Assembly: GCF_003203515.1 (NCBI RefSeq)
Contig: NZ_BGNG01000005.1
Span: forward strand, 287,685-351,684
Reading direction: 5' to 3'
Length of the DNA stretch: 64,000 bases
Origin: Glaciecola sp. KUL10
GTDB lineage: Bacteria; Pseudomonadota; Gammaproteobacteria; Enterobacterales; Alteromonadaceae
Position numbers and translations under genes: made by a program. The notes under the pieces were generated by a model. It was not told where the DNA came from. It made no database searches and saw only the letters and a program-made list of their open reading frames with translations. Shown here piece by piece: positions 19,064 to 28,561 of this stretch. Position 1 is the first letter of the stretch, and every line of letters begins with the position of its first letter.

Positions 19064-20020
19064 GTGTTATTTCAAGTCATTATCTTTTTGATCGGATTGG
19101 GCGTATTAAGTTGGAGCGCTGACAAATTTGTTTACGGTGCTTCTGCTTTGGCCAAGAATTATGGCGTCTCGCCAATGTTAATTGGTCTAACCATTGTCGC
19201 CATGGGCTCATCGGCCCCCGAAATTGTGGTATCAGCGACCGCCTCTTTAAACGGAAATCCAGATACTGCAGTAGGAAATGCTCTGGGCTCAAATATTACC
19301 AATATCGCGTTGGTGCTTGGCTTGACCGCGTTGATTAAACCGCTTCTTGTTTCATCTTCTACGTTAAAACGCGAATTACCATTAGTTTTAATCGTGACGT
19401 TAATCGCTGTATATTTTCTGTCGGACCAAGTGCTGTCGTATACAGAAGGTCTAATTTTAATTACGTTATTTGCAATTGTAATAGGCACGATGGCGTGGCT
19501 TTCTTTCCGTGTCGACAAAAATGATCCATTGGTATCTGAGACGGAAGATGAAATTCCAAACGACGTACCCACTATTAATGCGATCATGTGGGTGATAATT
19601 GGTCTAGTACTCTTGCCACTCAGCGCTCATTTTCTTGTAGAGTCAGCGGTATATATCGCAAAATATTTCGGTATCAGCGACCTTGTTATCGGACTGACTA
19701 TTATTGCATTGGGCACTAGTTTACCTGAGCTAGCAGCGAGTATTGCAGGTGTTCTTAAGGGTGAAGATGATCTTGCCTTGGGTAATATTATAGGATCGAA
19801 TATATTTAACATTCTTGCCGTGCTAGCGATGCCTGGTTTGATTATCCCGGGTGTAATTGATGCAGACGCAAGCACCCGAGATGCATATATAATGCTCGGT
19901 CTTACCCTATTGTTATTTGCATTTTGCTTTAACTTGCGCGGTACACGCAGTATAAACAGATATGAAGGCGGAATTTTCGTTCTAATATTCTTAGCCTACC
20001 AATATTGGCTGTTTGCATAG
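19064..20020 (+). CDS. yrbG: calcium/sodium antiporter YrbG (CaCA family)
   Basis: A 318-aa inner-membrane cation exchanger with ten to eleven helices and the two inverted alpha-repeats of the CaCA superfamily: GLTIVAMGSSAPEIVVS (about 37-53) and GLTIIALGTSLPELAAS (about 208-224), each followed by GNALGSNI / GNIIGSNIFN. I start it at GTG 19064, giving the usual family length; a longer frame from 18929 adds an unconserved segment. First gene of the kds/lpt series. Confidence 0.88.
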   Translation: MLFQVIIFLIGLGVLSWSADKFVYGASALAKNYGVSPMLIGLTIVAMGSSAPEIVVSATASLNGNPDTAVGNALGSNITNIALVLGLTALIKPLLVSSSTLKRELPLVLIVTLIAVYFLSDQVLSYTEGLILITLFAIVIGTMAWLSFRVDKNDPLVSETEDEIPNDVPTINAIMWVIIGLVLLPLSAHFLVESAVYIAKYFGISDLVIGLTIIALGTSLPELAASIAGVLKGEDDLALGNIIGSNIFNILAVLAMPGLIIPGVIDADASTRDAYIMLGLTLLLFAFCFNLRGTRSINRYEGGIFVLIFLAYQYWLFA

Positions 20021-20065
20021 ACTGATCACGGACAAAAGAGTCGAACCAACTCAAAAAGGCAACAA

Positions 20066-21031
20066 ATGAACTATCTCGAAACCGCCAAACGGGTTTTTAG
20101 TGATGAAATAAAAAGCTTACAAGGCTTGAGTCAAAAACTAGATGAAAGCTTTAACGCCGCTTGCGATTTGTTGCTTAATTGCAAAGGAAAAGTAGTTGTT
20201 TGTGGTATGGGGAAATCAGGCCATATCGGTAATAAAATCGCAGCAACATTAGCCAGTACAGGCACTTCTTCGTTTTTTATGCATCCCGGTGAAGCCAATC
20301 ATGGTGATTTAGGGATGCTAAGTGAAGGAGACGTATTGATAGGCATTTCAAACTCTGGCGAAACGGCTGAATTGATCGGTCTACTGCCTGTGGTAAAACG
20401 TTTGAATGTCCCCATCATCGCGATTACAAACAAGGAAAGCAGTAGCCTCGCCAAATTGTCTGACATCAGTCTTAATATACACGTTGAATCAGAAGCTTGC
20501 TCATTGGGATTAGCCCCTACCACTAGCACGACAGCAACACTCGTTTTAGGGGATGCTTTGGCGATTGCTTTATTAGAAGCCAAAGGGTTCACATCGGACG
20601 ACTTTGCGCTATCTCACCCTGGCGGGTCGCTAGGAAAACGCTTACTACTAACAGTGTCTGATATAATGGTCGCGGGCGACGATATTCCGTTGGTTTCCCT
20701 TAATAGCAGTGTTACAGAAGCATTGTTTGAAATATCTGAAAAAGGCTTAGGTATGACCGGCATAATCGATGATACTAAGCAATTAGTCGGAGTATTTACC
20801 GACGGCGATTTGAGGCGTGCACTCGATAGAAAAATAGATATCCACACAGCATCAGTAAGTGCTGTGATGACGCCAAGCTGTATTACTATTAATGCCAATC
20901 AACTGGCTGTAGATGCATTAAATTTAATGCAACAGCGCAAAATTAATGCCTTACTGGTCACTCAAGATAATAATAAACAAGCAGTAGGTGCACTTAAAAT
21001 GCATGATCTTCTAAAAGCAGGAGTCGTTTAA
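20066..21031 (+). CDS. kdsD: arabinose-5-phosphate isomerase KdsD
   Basis: A 321-aa cytoplasmic isomerase converting ribulose-5-P to arabinose-5-P, the first step of Kdo synthesis for LPS. A SIS domain (about 35-170) with CGMGKSGHIGNKIAATLAS and MHPGEANHGDLGM, then two CBS domains (about 205-320). Its stop overlaps the kdsC start by one base. Confidence 0.96.
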   Translation: MNYLETAKRVFSDEIKSLQGLSQKLDESFNAACDLLLNCKGKVVVCGMGKSGHIGNKIAATLASTGTSSFFMHPGEANHGDLGMLSEGDVLIGISNSGETAELIGLLPVVKRLNVPIIAITNKESSSLAKLSDISLNIHVESEACSLGLAPTTSTTATLVLGDALAIALLEAKGFTSDDFALSHPGGSLGKRLLLTVSDIMVAGDDIPLVSLNSSVTEALFEISEKGLGMTGIIDDTKQLVGVFTDGDLRRALDRKIDIHTASVSAVMTPSCITINANQLAVDALNLMQQRKINALLVTQDNNKQAVGALKMHDLLKAGVV

Positions 21032-21588
21032 TGAGCGCCACTACTGAGACACTTTATGGCAACATCGACACAGCGCTATTTTCGCGATTCTCACAGATTA
21101 AATTACTAGTCTGTGATGTAGATGGTGTGTTTTCTGACGGTAATATCTATCTTGGTAACAATGGTGAAGAGTTAAAAGGATTTAATACGAAAGATGGTTA
21201 TGGCATCAAATCACTTGATAGTTGTGGTGTTGACGTGGCTGTAATAACGGGGCGTCGCTCGACTATTGTTGAAAACAGAATGAACTCATTAGGCGTTAAA
21301 CACCTTGTTCAAGGAAGAGTAGATAAAGATTCCGCAATAAAAGAAATAATGGCGTTATGTGGAGTAAGTAAACATGAGGTTGCCAGTGTTGGTGACGACA
21401 TGCCCGATATAGGCATGTTTGCAAATAGTGCAATTGGCATTGCCGTGGCCGATGCTCACCCGTTTGTTAAGCAAAAAGCAGATTTCGTCACACTGACAAA
21501 AGGCGGAAAAGGCGCGGTACGAGAAGTTTGTGATATATTATTGCAATCAAAAGGTAGCTTAGAAAGTATCCACGGAGCAAGCGTTTGA
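21031..21588 (+). CDS. kdsC: Kdo-8-phosphate phosphatase KdsC
   Basis: A 185-aa HAD-superfamily (C0 type) phosphatase producing Kdo. The nucleophile motif CDVDGVFSDG has D29 and D31; later motifs are ITGRRS and SVGDDMPDIGMF. It is the usual tetramer-forming capless member. The stop codon overlaps the lptC start. Confidence 0.96.
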   Translation: MSATTETLYGNIDTALFSRFSQIKLLVCDVDGVFSDGNIYLGNNGEELKGFNTKDGYGIKSLDSCGVDVAVITGRRSTIVENRMNSLGVKHLVQGRVDKDSAIKEIMALCGVSKHEVASVGDDMPDIGMFANSAIGIAVADAHPFVKQKADFVTLTKGGKGAVREVCDILLQSKGSLESIHGASV

Positions 21589-22148
21589 ACCGCTTAGGCA
21601 TAAGCATCGCACTGATATTTACGGCTGTTTTAGGCTTGTACATCCCCATATGGCTTGAAGACGACAGCCCTGACCCACAGACGAATATGGAAGAGGCACT
21701 TGTTCCGAACTACGAAGTCAGTTATCTAAGTAGCAAACTGTTTGATGAAAACGGCATGCTAACCCATCAAGTTGAAGCTGAGAAAATGGAGCACTACGAC
21801 CAACTAGGCTTTGTTATATTTCAGCAACCCACTTACACGATATATCTCGAAAATGCTTCTCAACCATGGAAAGTCACCGCTAAACAAGGCACTCTATACG
21901 ATGACAATCGCATTCAACTTGAAGACAATGTGCTCATAACAAGTTTAGCCCAACAAGATTTTGTGAAACAAATTGAAACGCAGTACATGGAAATCAATCT
22001 AAACGATAGAACATTAGTGTCGGATCAGCCTGTACAAATCTCTGGCATTGATTACGTAATAAATAGCATTGGCTTTAAAGCCAATTTAGAAACCCAAATA
22101 TATGAGCTTTCAAATCATGTTCAAACTGAATATCGCCCATCACGTTAA
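21585..22148 (+). CDS. lptC: LPS export protein LptC
   Basis: A 187-aa bitopic inner-membrane protein; one helix (residues 4-21) and a periplasmic beta-jellyroll that takes LPS from LptBFG and passes it to LptA. The start is a TTG at 21585 overlapping the kdsC stop (TTGA), a coupled start; no closer ATG preserves the membrane helix. Confidence 0.9.
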   Translation: MNRLGISIALIFTAVLGLYIPIWLEDDSPDPQTNMEEALVPNYEVSYLSSKLFDENGMLTHQVEAEKMEHYDQLGFVIFQQPTYTIYLENASQPWKVTAKQGTLYDDNRIQLEDNVLITSLAQQDFVKQIETQYMEINLNDRTLVSDQPVQISGIDYVINSIGFKANLETQIYELSNHVQTEYRPSR

Positions 22149-22716
22149 GCGCTGCTTGCTTGTTCTATCTGTTATTGCTTTAAATATAAGCGCAATGTCA
22201 GGTGCTTTTGCCCAACAAGCTGATACTGCGCCGAATGACTTTGAGCAACCCATTAGGGTTAAATCAGACGAACAATTTGTCGATGCAAAAATGAAAACTT
22301 CTGTGTTTGAAAAAAACGTCATGATTCGGCAGGGCTCTTTGCTGATCAATGCAGAATACGTAAAGGTTGATGCAATTAACGGCAAAGGCAAAGAAGTGTT
22401 TACGATTAAAGGTTTACCCGCAAGCTACACTCAAAGGCTTGCAGATGGTTCTAATGTTGAGGCAAGAGCACGCCAAATAATCTATGATATTGGTACTCGA
22501 ACAATTGCACTCGAGGGCGACGCGGAGTTAATTCAAAATGCCTCAACGGTTAAAGGCGACAGTATTATCTTTGATATGCAGAAAGAGCAAATGCGCGCAC
22601 AGGGTAACTCTGGCAATGATGAGCAGGTAGAGACTATTTTCACACCAGAAAGCAGCGATGACGAAGGTGAACCAAAAGGCAGCGTATCAAACAGTCAAGG
22701 AAACGAGCCCGAGTGA
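22102..22716 (+). CDS. lptA: periplasmic LPS bridge protein LptA
   Basis: A 204-aa periplasmic protein with a signal peptide ending GAFAQQ and an OstA/LptA-type beta-jellyroll ([39 protein letters not shown]...). It polymerizes head-to-tail into the LPS bridge to the outer membrane. It overlaps lptC by 47 bp; an ATG at 22117 is an alternative start. The C-terminal ~30 residues are acidic and low-complexity. Confidence 0.93.
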   Translation: MSFQIMFKLNIAHHVKRCLLVLSVIALNISAMSGAFAQQADTAPNDFEQPIRVKSDEQFVDAKMKTSVFEKNVMIRQGSLLINAEYVKVDAINGKGKEVFTIKGLPASYTQRLADGSNVEARARQIIYDIGTRTIALEGDAELIQNASTVKGDSIIFDMQKEQMRAQGNSGNDEQVETIFTPESSDDEGEPKGSVSNSQGNEPE

Positions 22717-23438
22717 GTACTTTAGTTGCAAAGCATTTAGCGAAATCATACAAATCTAGACAAGTTGTCCGCGATGTCAGCCTTGAAGTATCGCGAGGAC
22801 AAATTGTGGGGCTTTTAGGTCCCAATGGAGCCGGTAAAACAACCACTTTTTACATGATCGTGGGTCTAGTGCCATTGGATAAAGGCGATATTTTCATCGA
22901 CCAACTTGACCTAACTCTGCAACCAATGCATGAACGTGCAAGACATGGCATCGGTTACCTTCCTCAAGAGGCGTCAGTTTTCAGGAAACTAACCGTCCAC
23001 GAGAATCTAATGGCAATTTTGCAAACCCGCAAGGAACTCAATAAAGATCAGCGCGAGCAACAAGCAGATGATCTATTGGATGAATTTAACTTAAATCATA
23101 TTAGAAATAATCTAGGCATGAGCCTTTCCGGCGGAGAGCGCCGCAGGGTTGAGATTGCGAGGGCATTGGCCGCCAATCCAAAATTTATTTTGTTAGATGA
23201 ACCCTTCGCCGGTGTTGACCCAATTTCTGTTAGTGATATAAAGAAGATAATCCAGCAATTAAAGGAACGAGACATCGGCGTGTTAATCACTGATCACAAC
23301 GTTCGCGAAACACTCGATGTGTGCGAACAGGCTTATATTGTTAGCCACGGTGAGCTAATAGCTTCTGGAAGTGCTGAAGAAGTACTTAGTAATCAAAAGG
23401 TACGAGATGTGTACCTCGGCGACCAATTTGTCTTATAA
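22713..23438 (+). CDS. lptB: LPS export ATPase LptB
   Basis: A 241-aa ABC ATPase energizing LPS extraction with LptF/LptG (encoded at 53.5-55.6 kb). Walker [15 protein letters not shown], signature [17 protein letters not shown], Walker [14 protein letters not shown] and H-loop [10 protein letters not shown]. The GTG start at 22713 overlaps the lptA stop (GTGA), so translation is coupled. Confidence 0.96.
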   Translation: MSTLVAKHLAKSYKSRQVVRDVSLEVSRGQIVGLLGPNGAGKTTTFYMIVGLVPLDKGDIFIDQLDLTLQPMHERARHGIGYLPQEASVFRKLTVHENLMAILQTRKELNKDQREQQADDLLDEFNLNHIRNNLGMSLSGGERRRVEIARALAANPKFILLDEPFAGVDPISVSDIKKIIQQLKERDIGVLITDHNVRETLDVCEQAYIVSHGELIASGSAEEVLSNQKVRDVYLGDQFVL

Positions 23439-23489
23439 GGTAATACGAATGACGCGTAGTTCTGTAATTGCAATGAAAGAAGGACAACA

Positions 23490-25013
23490 ATGAAGCCTTC
23501 ATTGCAACTTAAATTTAGCCAACAACTTACCATGACGCCTCAGTTGCAGCAGGCGATTAAGCTACTGCAACTTTCCACCTTAGACCTTCAGCAAGAAATC
23601 CAAGAAGCGCTTGATGCCAATCCTCTTCTTGAAATCGATGAATCTGAGTATTCGAATAATCAAAATGAGGCGAGTGAAAGTCAAAGTAACAGTAGCAGTG
23701 AGGGTGGTGACAGTTCAACTTCAAGCACTGAAAGTACTGACTTAAATGGCGCTGATTTAAATGGTTCAGACGCTATTGATAGCCATGATGCACTCGAACA
23801 AAATCAACTCCCAGATGACCTGCCCATCGATAGTTCATGGGATGAATACATCAGTGCATCATCTGCTCCAGCAAATATTTCTAATAGCGTTGGACCGGAT
23901 GACGACTATGTATATCAGGGTGAAACAACCGAAAACATTCAAGACCACTTGCTATGGCAAATGGAATTGACTCCGTTTTCTGAGATCGACCGTTCAATTG
24001 CACTGGCAATTATAGATTCGATTGACGAATCAGGTTATCTCACGATATCAAGTGAAGAAATACTCGAAAGCCTTGATAACGAAGAAATTGAATTAGACGA
24101 AGTTGAGTGTGTGATTAAACGCATCCAAATGTTTGACCCAATGGGTGCAGGCTCTCGCTCGCCACAAGAGTGCTTGTTAGTTCAACTTGCTCAATTTGAC
24201 CCAGAAACACCATGGTTAGAAGAAGCCAAGTTATTAATTACCGAACACAGTGATTTGCTATCGAGTAAAGATTACCGCACCTTAATGCGCAAAACGCGGC
24301 TAAAGGAAGATCAACTCCGCGAGGCCATGCGGCTATTACAAACACTCAATCCACGTCCTGGCAGTGCTATCACGACAAAAGAGCCCGAATATATCATTCC
24401 AGATGTATCAGTTTTTAAAAAGAATGGACGTTGGACGGTTGAATTAAACGGAGACTCTCTACCTCCACTGACAGTTAATCAAGCCTATGCGGCAATGAGT
24501 AAAACAGCAAAAAATCAGAACGATTCTCAATTTATAAAGTCTCACTTACAAGAAGCTAAGTGGTTTATAAAGAGCTTGGAGAGTCGTAACGAAACCCTTA
24601 TGAAAGTCTCGCATTGTATTGTGCAACAGCAAATGGGCTTTTTTGAACACGGACCAGAGATGATGAAACCGATGGTCCTAAATGATGTTGCAGAAATGGT
24701 CGACATGCACGAATCCACCATTTCTCGTGTCACAACTCAAAAGTATATGCATACCCCACGTGGGATTTTTGAGTTGAAGTACTTCTTTTCCAGTCATGTT
24801 TCCACTGAGTCTGGTGGTGAGTGTTCTTCTACTGCAATTAGAGCGTTAATTAAAAAGTTAGTAGCGGCAGAAAATACAACCAAACCACTTAGTGATAGCA
24901 AGATTGCGCAATTGTTAGCCGACCAAGGTATTCAAGTGGCGCGGCGGACGATTGCAAAATATCGAGAATCACTCTCGATTCCCCCGTCAAATCAGCGCAA
25001 GAGTCTATTGTAA
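23490..25013 (+). CDS. rpoN: RNA polymerase sigma-54 factor
   Basis: A 507-aa sigma-54. Region I at residues 1-50 ([20 protein letters not shown]), an acidic Ser-rich region II (about 50-120), the core-binding domain, an HTH (about 385-405, [12 protein letters not shown]), and the C-terminal RpoN box [10 protein letters not shown]. It directs nitrogen, motility and stress genes with enhancer-binding activators. Followed by hpf, ptsN, rapZ and npr, the classic rpoN cluster. Confidence 0.97.
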   Translation: MKPSLQLKFSQQLTMTPQLQQAIKLLQLSTLDLQQEIQEALDANPLLEIDESEYSNNQNEASESQSNSSSEGGDSSTSSTESTDLNGADLNGSDAIDSHDALEQNQLPDDLPIDSSWDEYISASSAPANISNSVGPDDDYVYQGETTENIQDHLLWQMELTPFSEIDRSIALAIIDSIDESGYLTISSEEILESLDNEEIELDEVECVIKRIQMFDPMGAGSRSPQECLLVQLAQFDPETPWLEEAKLLITEHSDLLSSKDYRTLMRKTRLKEDQLREAMRLLQTLNPRPGSAITTKEPEYIIPDVSVFKKNGRWTVELNGDSLPPLTVNQAYAAMSKTAKNQNDSQFIKSHLQEAKWFIKSLESRNETLMKVSHCIVQQQMGFFEHGPEMMKPMVLNDVAEMVDMHESTISRVTTQKYMHTPRGIFELKYFFSSHVSTESGGECSSTAIRALIKKLVAAENTTKPLSDSKIAQLLADQGIQVARRTIAKYRESLSIPPSNQRKSLL

Positions 25014-25053
25014 TACTCATCGCTGCAAGACATAACATAGAGGACGAAACATT

Positions 25054-25341
25054 ATGCAAATAAATCTAACTGGTCATCATGTCGAATTAACAGATTCACT
25101 ACGCAATTATGTCGATACGAAATTTGAGAAGCTAGAACGACACTTTGACCACATCAGTAACGTGCATGTAATCTTAAATGTTGAAAAACTTAACCAGCGT
25201 GCGGAAGCAACGGTTCATTTAAAAGGCGGAGAAGTCTTCGCGAATTCAGAACACACCGATATGTATGCGGCTATAGATGGCCTAATCGACAAATTAGACA
25301 GACAAGTCATAAAACACAAGGAAAAAATGAAACGTCACTAA
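25054..25341 (+). CDS. hpf: ribosome hibernation promoting factor
   Basis: A 95-aa HPF/YfiA-family protein (short form) that binds 30S subunits and promotes 100S dimers in stationary phase. It has QINLTGHHVELTDSLRNYV and the basic C-terminus QVIKHKEKMKRH. A GAGG ribosome site precedes the ATG. Part of the rpoN cluster. Confidence 0.95.
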   Translation: MQINLTGHHVELTDSLRNYVDTKFEKLERHFDHISNVHVILNVEKLNQRAEATVHLKGGEVFANSEHTDMYAAIDGLIDKLDRQVIKHKEKMKRH

Positions 25342-25360
25342 GTGAGCGTTTCAATTTATC

Positions 25361-25804
25361 ATGGTAATAACTGATATCATTTCAATCGACCGCACTGAAT
25401 GTGCGGTTGATTGTCAAAGCAAAAAACGTATATTTGAAGTCATCAGCGCTATCGCTGTTAAACACCATCCTGAATTAGACCAAGGTTTAGTCCTAAGCGC
25501 ATTAGTGAGTAGAGAAAAAATGGGAAGCACGGGTATCGGAAACGGTATTGCACTTCCACATGGTCGAATTAACGGCATTGATGATGTCATGGCAATTGTG
25601 GTCACCAGCACCACCCCTATCAATTTTGATGCAATCGACAACAAACCCGTCGACATCTTTTTTGCGATACTTGTTCCAAGTGAGCAAACCGAGGGGCATT
25701 TGCAAACACTCGCGACTATTGCTCAGAAACTAAGCGACAAGGCAATTGTAAAGACAATCCGTTCAGCAAAGACAAAAGACCAGATTATCGAAGCGCTAGC
25801 TTAA
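25361..25804 (+). CDS. ptsN: nitrogen-PTS enzyme IIA (EIIANtr)
   Basis: A 147-aa PTS EIIA type-2 domain protein. The phosphorylation site is H67 in GNGIALPHGRI. It receives phosphate from NPr (encoded at 26790) and regulates potassium transport and sigma-54-linked metabolism in studied enterics. Located in the usual hpf-ptsN-rapZ-npr order. Confidence 0.95.
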   Translation: MVITDIISIDRTECAVDCQSKKRIFEVISAIAVKHHPELDQGLVLSALVSREKMGSTGIGNGIALPHGRINGIDDVMAIVVTSTTPINFDAIDNKPVDIFFAILVPSEQTEGHLQTLATIAQKLSDKAIVKTIRSAKTKDQIIEALA

Positions 25805-25898
25805 CATTTTGTAAACTACCCTATTTGTGTCAACGTTTAGTTTCTGTCAACATAAACGCCAGAGTCACAAAATGGTAATCAACGAATAGGAAATTATA

Positions 25899-26762
25899 AT
25901 GAATCTTTTCATTATCAGCGGACGTTCGGGCTCCGGTAAGTCTATTGCTTTGCGAGCATTAGAAGATCTAGGCTTTTATTGCGTCGATAACATTCCCGTC
26001 AGCCTCTTACCTGCCCTTACTCATACTGCTGAAAATGAAAATGAAAACGTTGCCGTGAGCATCGACGTGCGCAACATGCCAAAAATCGCTGATGACTTTA
26101 GTGAGATTGTCGATTTTCTTCCTGATATCTGGGATGTCACCATTATCTACCTTGATGCAAGTGACGATATTCTGATTAAACGCTACAGCGAAACCCGGCG
26201 CATACACCCTCTTAATAAGCTAAATATGTCACTAGCAGAACTCATTGCAGCTGAAAGAGACATTTTGGTTTCAGTCACCGAAAGAGCTGACCTGTACATC
26301 AATACTGATAACCTGTCGTTGCATGAGTTGTCAGAACTCGTACGAGAGCGAGTCTTGGGTAAAAAGGCAACCAACTTGGTGATTGTGTTTGAATCGTTTG
26401 GCTTTAAACACGGTATCCCAAAAGATGCGGACTATGTGTTTGATGCGCGCTTTTTACCCAACCCACATTGGGAGCCCGATCTCAAGCCTTTAACTGGGTT
26501 TGACGAACCAGTAAAGTTGTTTTTAGCAGCTGACCCGTTAGTTACTAAATTTATTTGGCAAATTCAAAACCTAATTTCAACATGGTTACCGCATCTAGAA
26601 CGCAACAACAGAAGCTACGTTACTATTGCAATTGGTTGCACAGGGGGACAACATCGCTCGGTATATGTTGCTGAAACTCTTGCTAGTAATTTCAAATCGA
26701 TTCATGGCGATGTACAAATAAGGCACCGTGAAACCAAACGACCGATCAACAATGACAAGTAA
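25899..26762 (+). CDS. rapZ: RNase adapter protein RapZ
   Basis: A 287-aa P-loop protein with Walker A GRSGSGKS (K14), and the C-terminal domain with [11 protein letters not shown] and basic tail [13 protein letters not shown]. In E. coli RapZ guides RNase E to the sRNA GlmZ and so controls amino-sugar synthesis. Here no glmZ-like RNA is seen in the window. Confidence 0.95.
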   Translation: MNLFIISGRSGSGKSIALRALEDLGFYCVDNIPVSLLPALTHTAENENENVAVSIDVRNMPKIADDFSEIVDFLPDIWDVTIIYLDASDDILIKRYSETRRIHPLNKLNMSLAELIAAERDILVSVTERADLYINTDNLSLHELSELVRERVLGKKATNLVIVFESFGFKHGIPKDADYVFDARFLPNPHWEPDLKPLTGFDEPVKLFLAADPLVTKFIWQIQNLISTWLPHLERNNRSYVTIAIGCTGGQHRSVYVAETLASNFKSIHGDVQIRHRETKRPINNDK

Positions 26763-26789
26763 AGAGCTAAGTCAGTGCGAGGAGCAGAC

Positions 26790-27062
26790 ATGAAAATCGA
26801 AAAACGAATGACGATAGTTAATAAACTAGGTCTTCACGCTCGAGCCGCAACTCAGCTTGTGCAGTTAGCCAATCAATTTGAAGCAGAAGTAACCCTAGAG
26901 CAAGGCGACAATTCTGCGCCTGCCAACAGTGTGCTTGCCTTAATGATGCTCGAAAGTAGCCAAGGCAAAGAGATTAAAGTGACGAGTGAAGGAAAAGATG
27001 CTGAACTCGCCATGGAAGCCGTAGAAAGGCTCATAGCTGATGGCTTTAATGAAACTGAATAA
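26790..27062 (+). CDS. npr: phosphocarrier protein NPr
   Basis: A 90-aa HPr-family carrier of the nitrogen PTS, passing phosphate from EINtr to EIIANtr. The phosphorylation site is H16 in NKLGLHARAATQLVQLA. The ATG at 26790 has GAGGAGC 5 bp upstream, so I prefer it to an in-frame ATG at 26775. Confidence 0.94.
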   Translation: MKIEKRMTIVNKLGLHARAATQLVQLANQFEAEVTLEQGDNSAPANSVLALMMLESSQGKEIKVTSEGKDAELAMEAVERLIADGFNETE

Positions 27063-27190
27063 ATACTTTATTAACACTTCAGACCTGGTCTATCCTCTCT
27101 AAATAATTCTTTTAAATTTCAATACATAAGCGCATTTATTCACTGACTTGGTTATACTAAATAACAAGTGGTGTCTTAGAACCGTTTAAA

Positions 27191-28549
27191 ATGGAAGAAA
27201 CCTTAGAAGCAAATAGCGTACAAAGTCAGTTGCAGTATATCGCTCAGGCGATGAGCGATGGTACGTTTGTGCACGTGAGAAAATTGCTTCACGAGCTTCC
27301 TCCTAGTGACGTAGCATTACTCCTCGAATCTAGCCCTAATAAATCAAGACAAGAGTTATGGGAATTACTCGATGCTGATTTTCACGGGGATGTTCTAGAA
27401 GAACTATCTGAAGATGTGCGTAACGGTGTCATAGCGAAAATGGTGCCCTCAAGTGTTGTTGACGCACTTGAAGATATGGATACCGATGACCTAGCCGAGA
27501 CACTCAGTACACTACCCGATACGGTACTTCAAAGCATTCTTAAATCAATGGATGCGCAAGATCGCCAGCGCGCCGAAAAAGCACTCTCGTACGGAGAAGA
27601 GACAGCCGGCTTTATAATGAATACGGACACCATGACGCTGCGTGCAGATGTCACAGTGGATGTCGTATTACGTTATATTCGCTTAAAAGGCGAACTACCT
27701 GAAAACACCGATGAACTATACGTTGTAGACAGAGAAGATGTACTCATTGGCACCGTTAAGGTAACTAAGCTATTAATTACCGATCCCGATACCGGCGTCG
27801 CAGAAATAACAGATGAAGAAGCCGAAACGATACCGGTAGAAATGCCAGAAAGTGAAGTCGCGAGTATGTTCGAGCGTTACGACTGGTTATCAGCGCCTGT
27901 CGTAGACGAAAATGGAATACTCCTTGGCAGGATTACGATTGATGATGTGGTTGACATCATTCGAGAAGACGCCGAACACTCAATGATGAGTATGGCCGGT
28001 TTGGACGACGAAGAGGATACTTTTGCTCCTGTTGGGCAAAGTACACAACGTCGCTCAATATGGTTAGGAGTTAATCTGGTTACGGCTTTGCTTGCAGCCG
28101 CAGTATCGGATATGTTCGAAGCCACACTTTCTCAGCTAGCGGTTTTGGCTATTTTAAATACTATCGTTCCTAGCATGGGAGGGGTTGCAGGTAATCAGAC
28201 ACTTACACTTGTCATTCGCGGAATGGCATTGGGCCACGTGACACAAGGCAACCAGTGGTGGCTAATTAGAAAAGAACTTGCAATTGGCTTTTTAAACGGC
28301 ATGATTTGGGCAATTTTGATTGCGTCAGTCATCGCTATATGGAAACAAGACTATATCTTGGGCGGTGTTATTGCTTTCGCAATGATGATGAACATGATCG
28401 CAGCAGGACTAGCAGGTGCAACACTTCCACTCATAATGAAACGCCTGAAAATCGACCCGGCCTTAGCTGGCAGTGTGATACTTACTACGATTACTGATGT
28501 CGTTGGCATTTTCGCGTTTTTAGGCACCGCGACACTCTTTTTAATTTAG
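27191..28549 (+). CDS. mgtE: magnesium transporter MgtE
   Basis: A 452-aa Mg2+ channel: N-terminal superhelical domain (about 1-135), tandem CBS domains (about 140-265) that gate the pore in response to Mg2+, then five membrane helices (about 285-450) with the conserved PSMGGVAGNQTLTLVIRG segment forming the pore. A TTGGTT...TATACT promoter lies upstream (27148-27160). It stands at the end of the rpoN cluster. Confidence 0.94.
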   Translation: MEETLEANSVQSQLQYIAQAMSDGTFVHVRKLLHELPPSDVALLLESSPNKSRQELWELLDADFHGDVLEELSEDVRNGVIAKMVPSSVVDALEDMDTDDLAETLSTLPDTVLQSILKSMDAQDRQRAEKALSYGEETAGFIMNTDTMTLRADVTVDVVLRYIRLKGELPENTDELYVVDREDVLIGTVKVTKLLITDPDTGVAEITDEEAETIPVEMPESEVASMFERYDWLSAPVVDENGILLGRITIDDVVDIIREDAEHSMMSMAGLDDEEDTFAPVGQSTQRRSIWLGVNLVTALLAAAVSDMFEATLSQLAVLAILNTIVPSMGGVAGNQTLTLVIRGMALGHVTQGNQWWLIRKELAIGFLNGMIWAILIASVIAIWKQDYILGGVIAFAMMMNMIAAGLAGATLPLIMKRLKIDPALAGSVILTTITDVVGIFAFLGTATLFLI

Positions 28550-28561
28550 CTTCACGGTGAT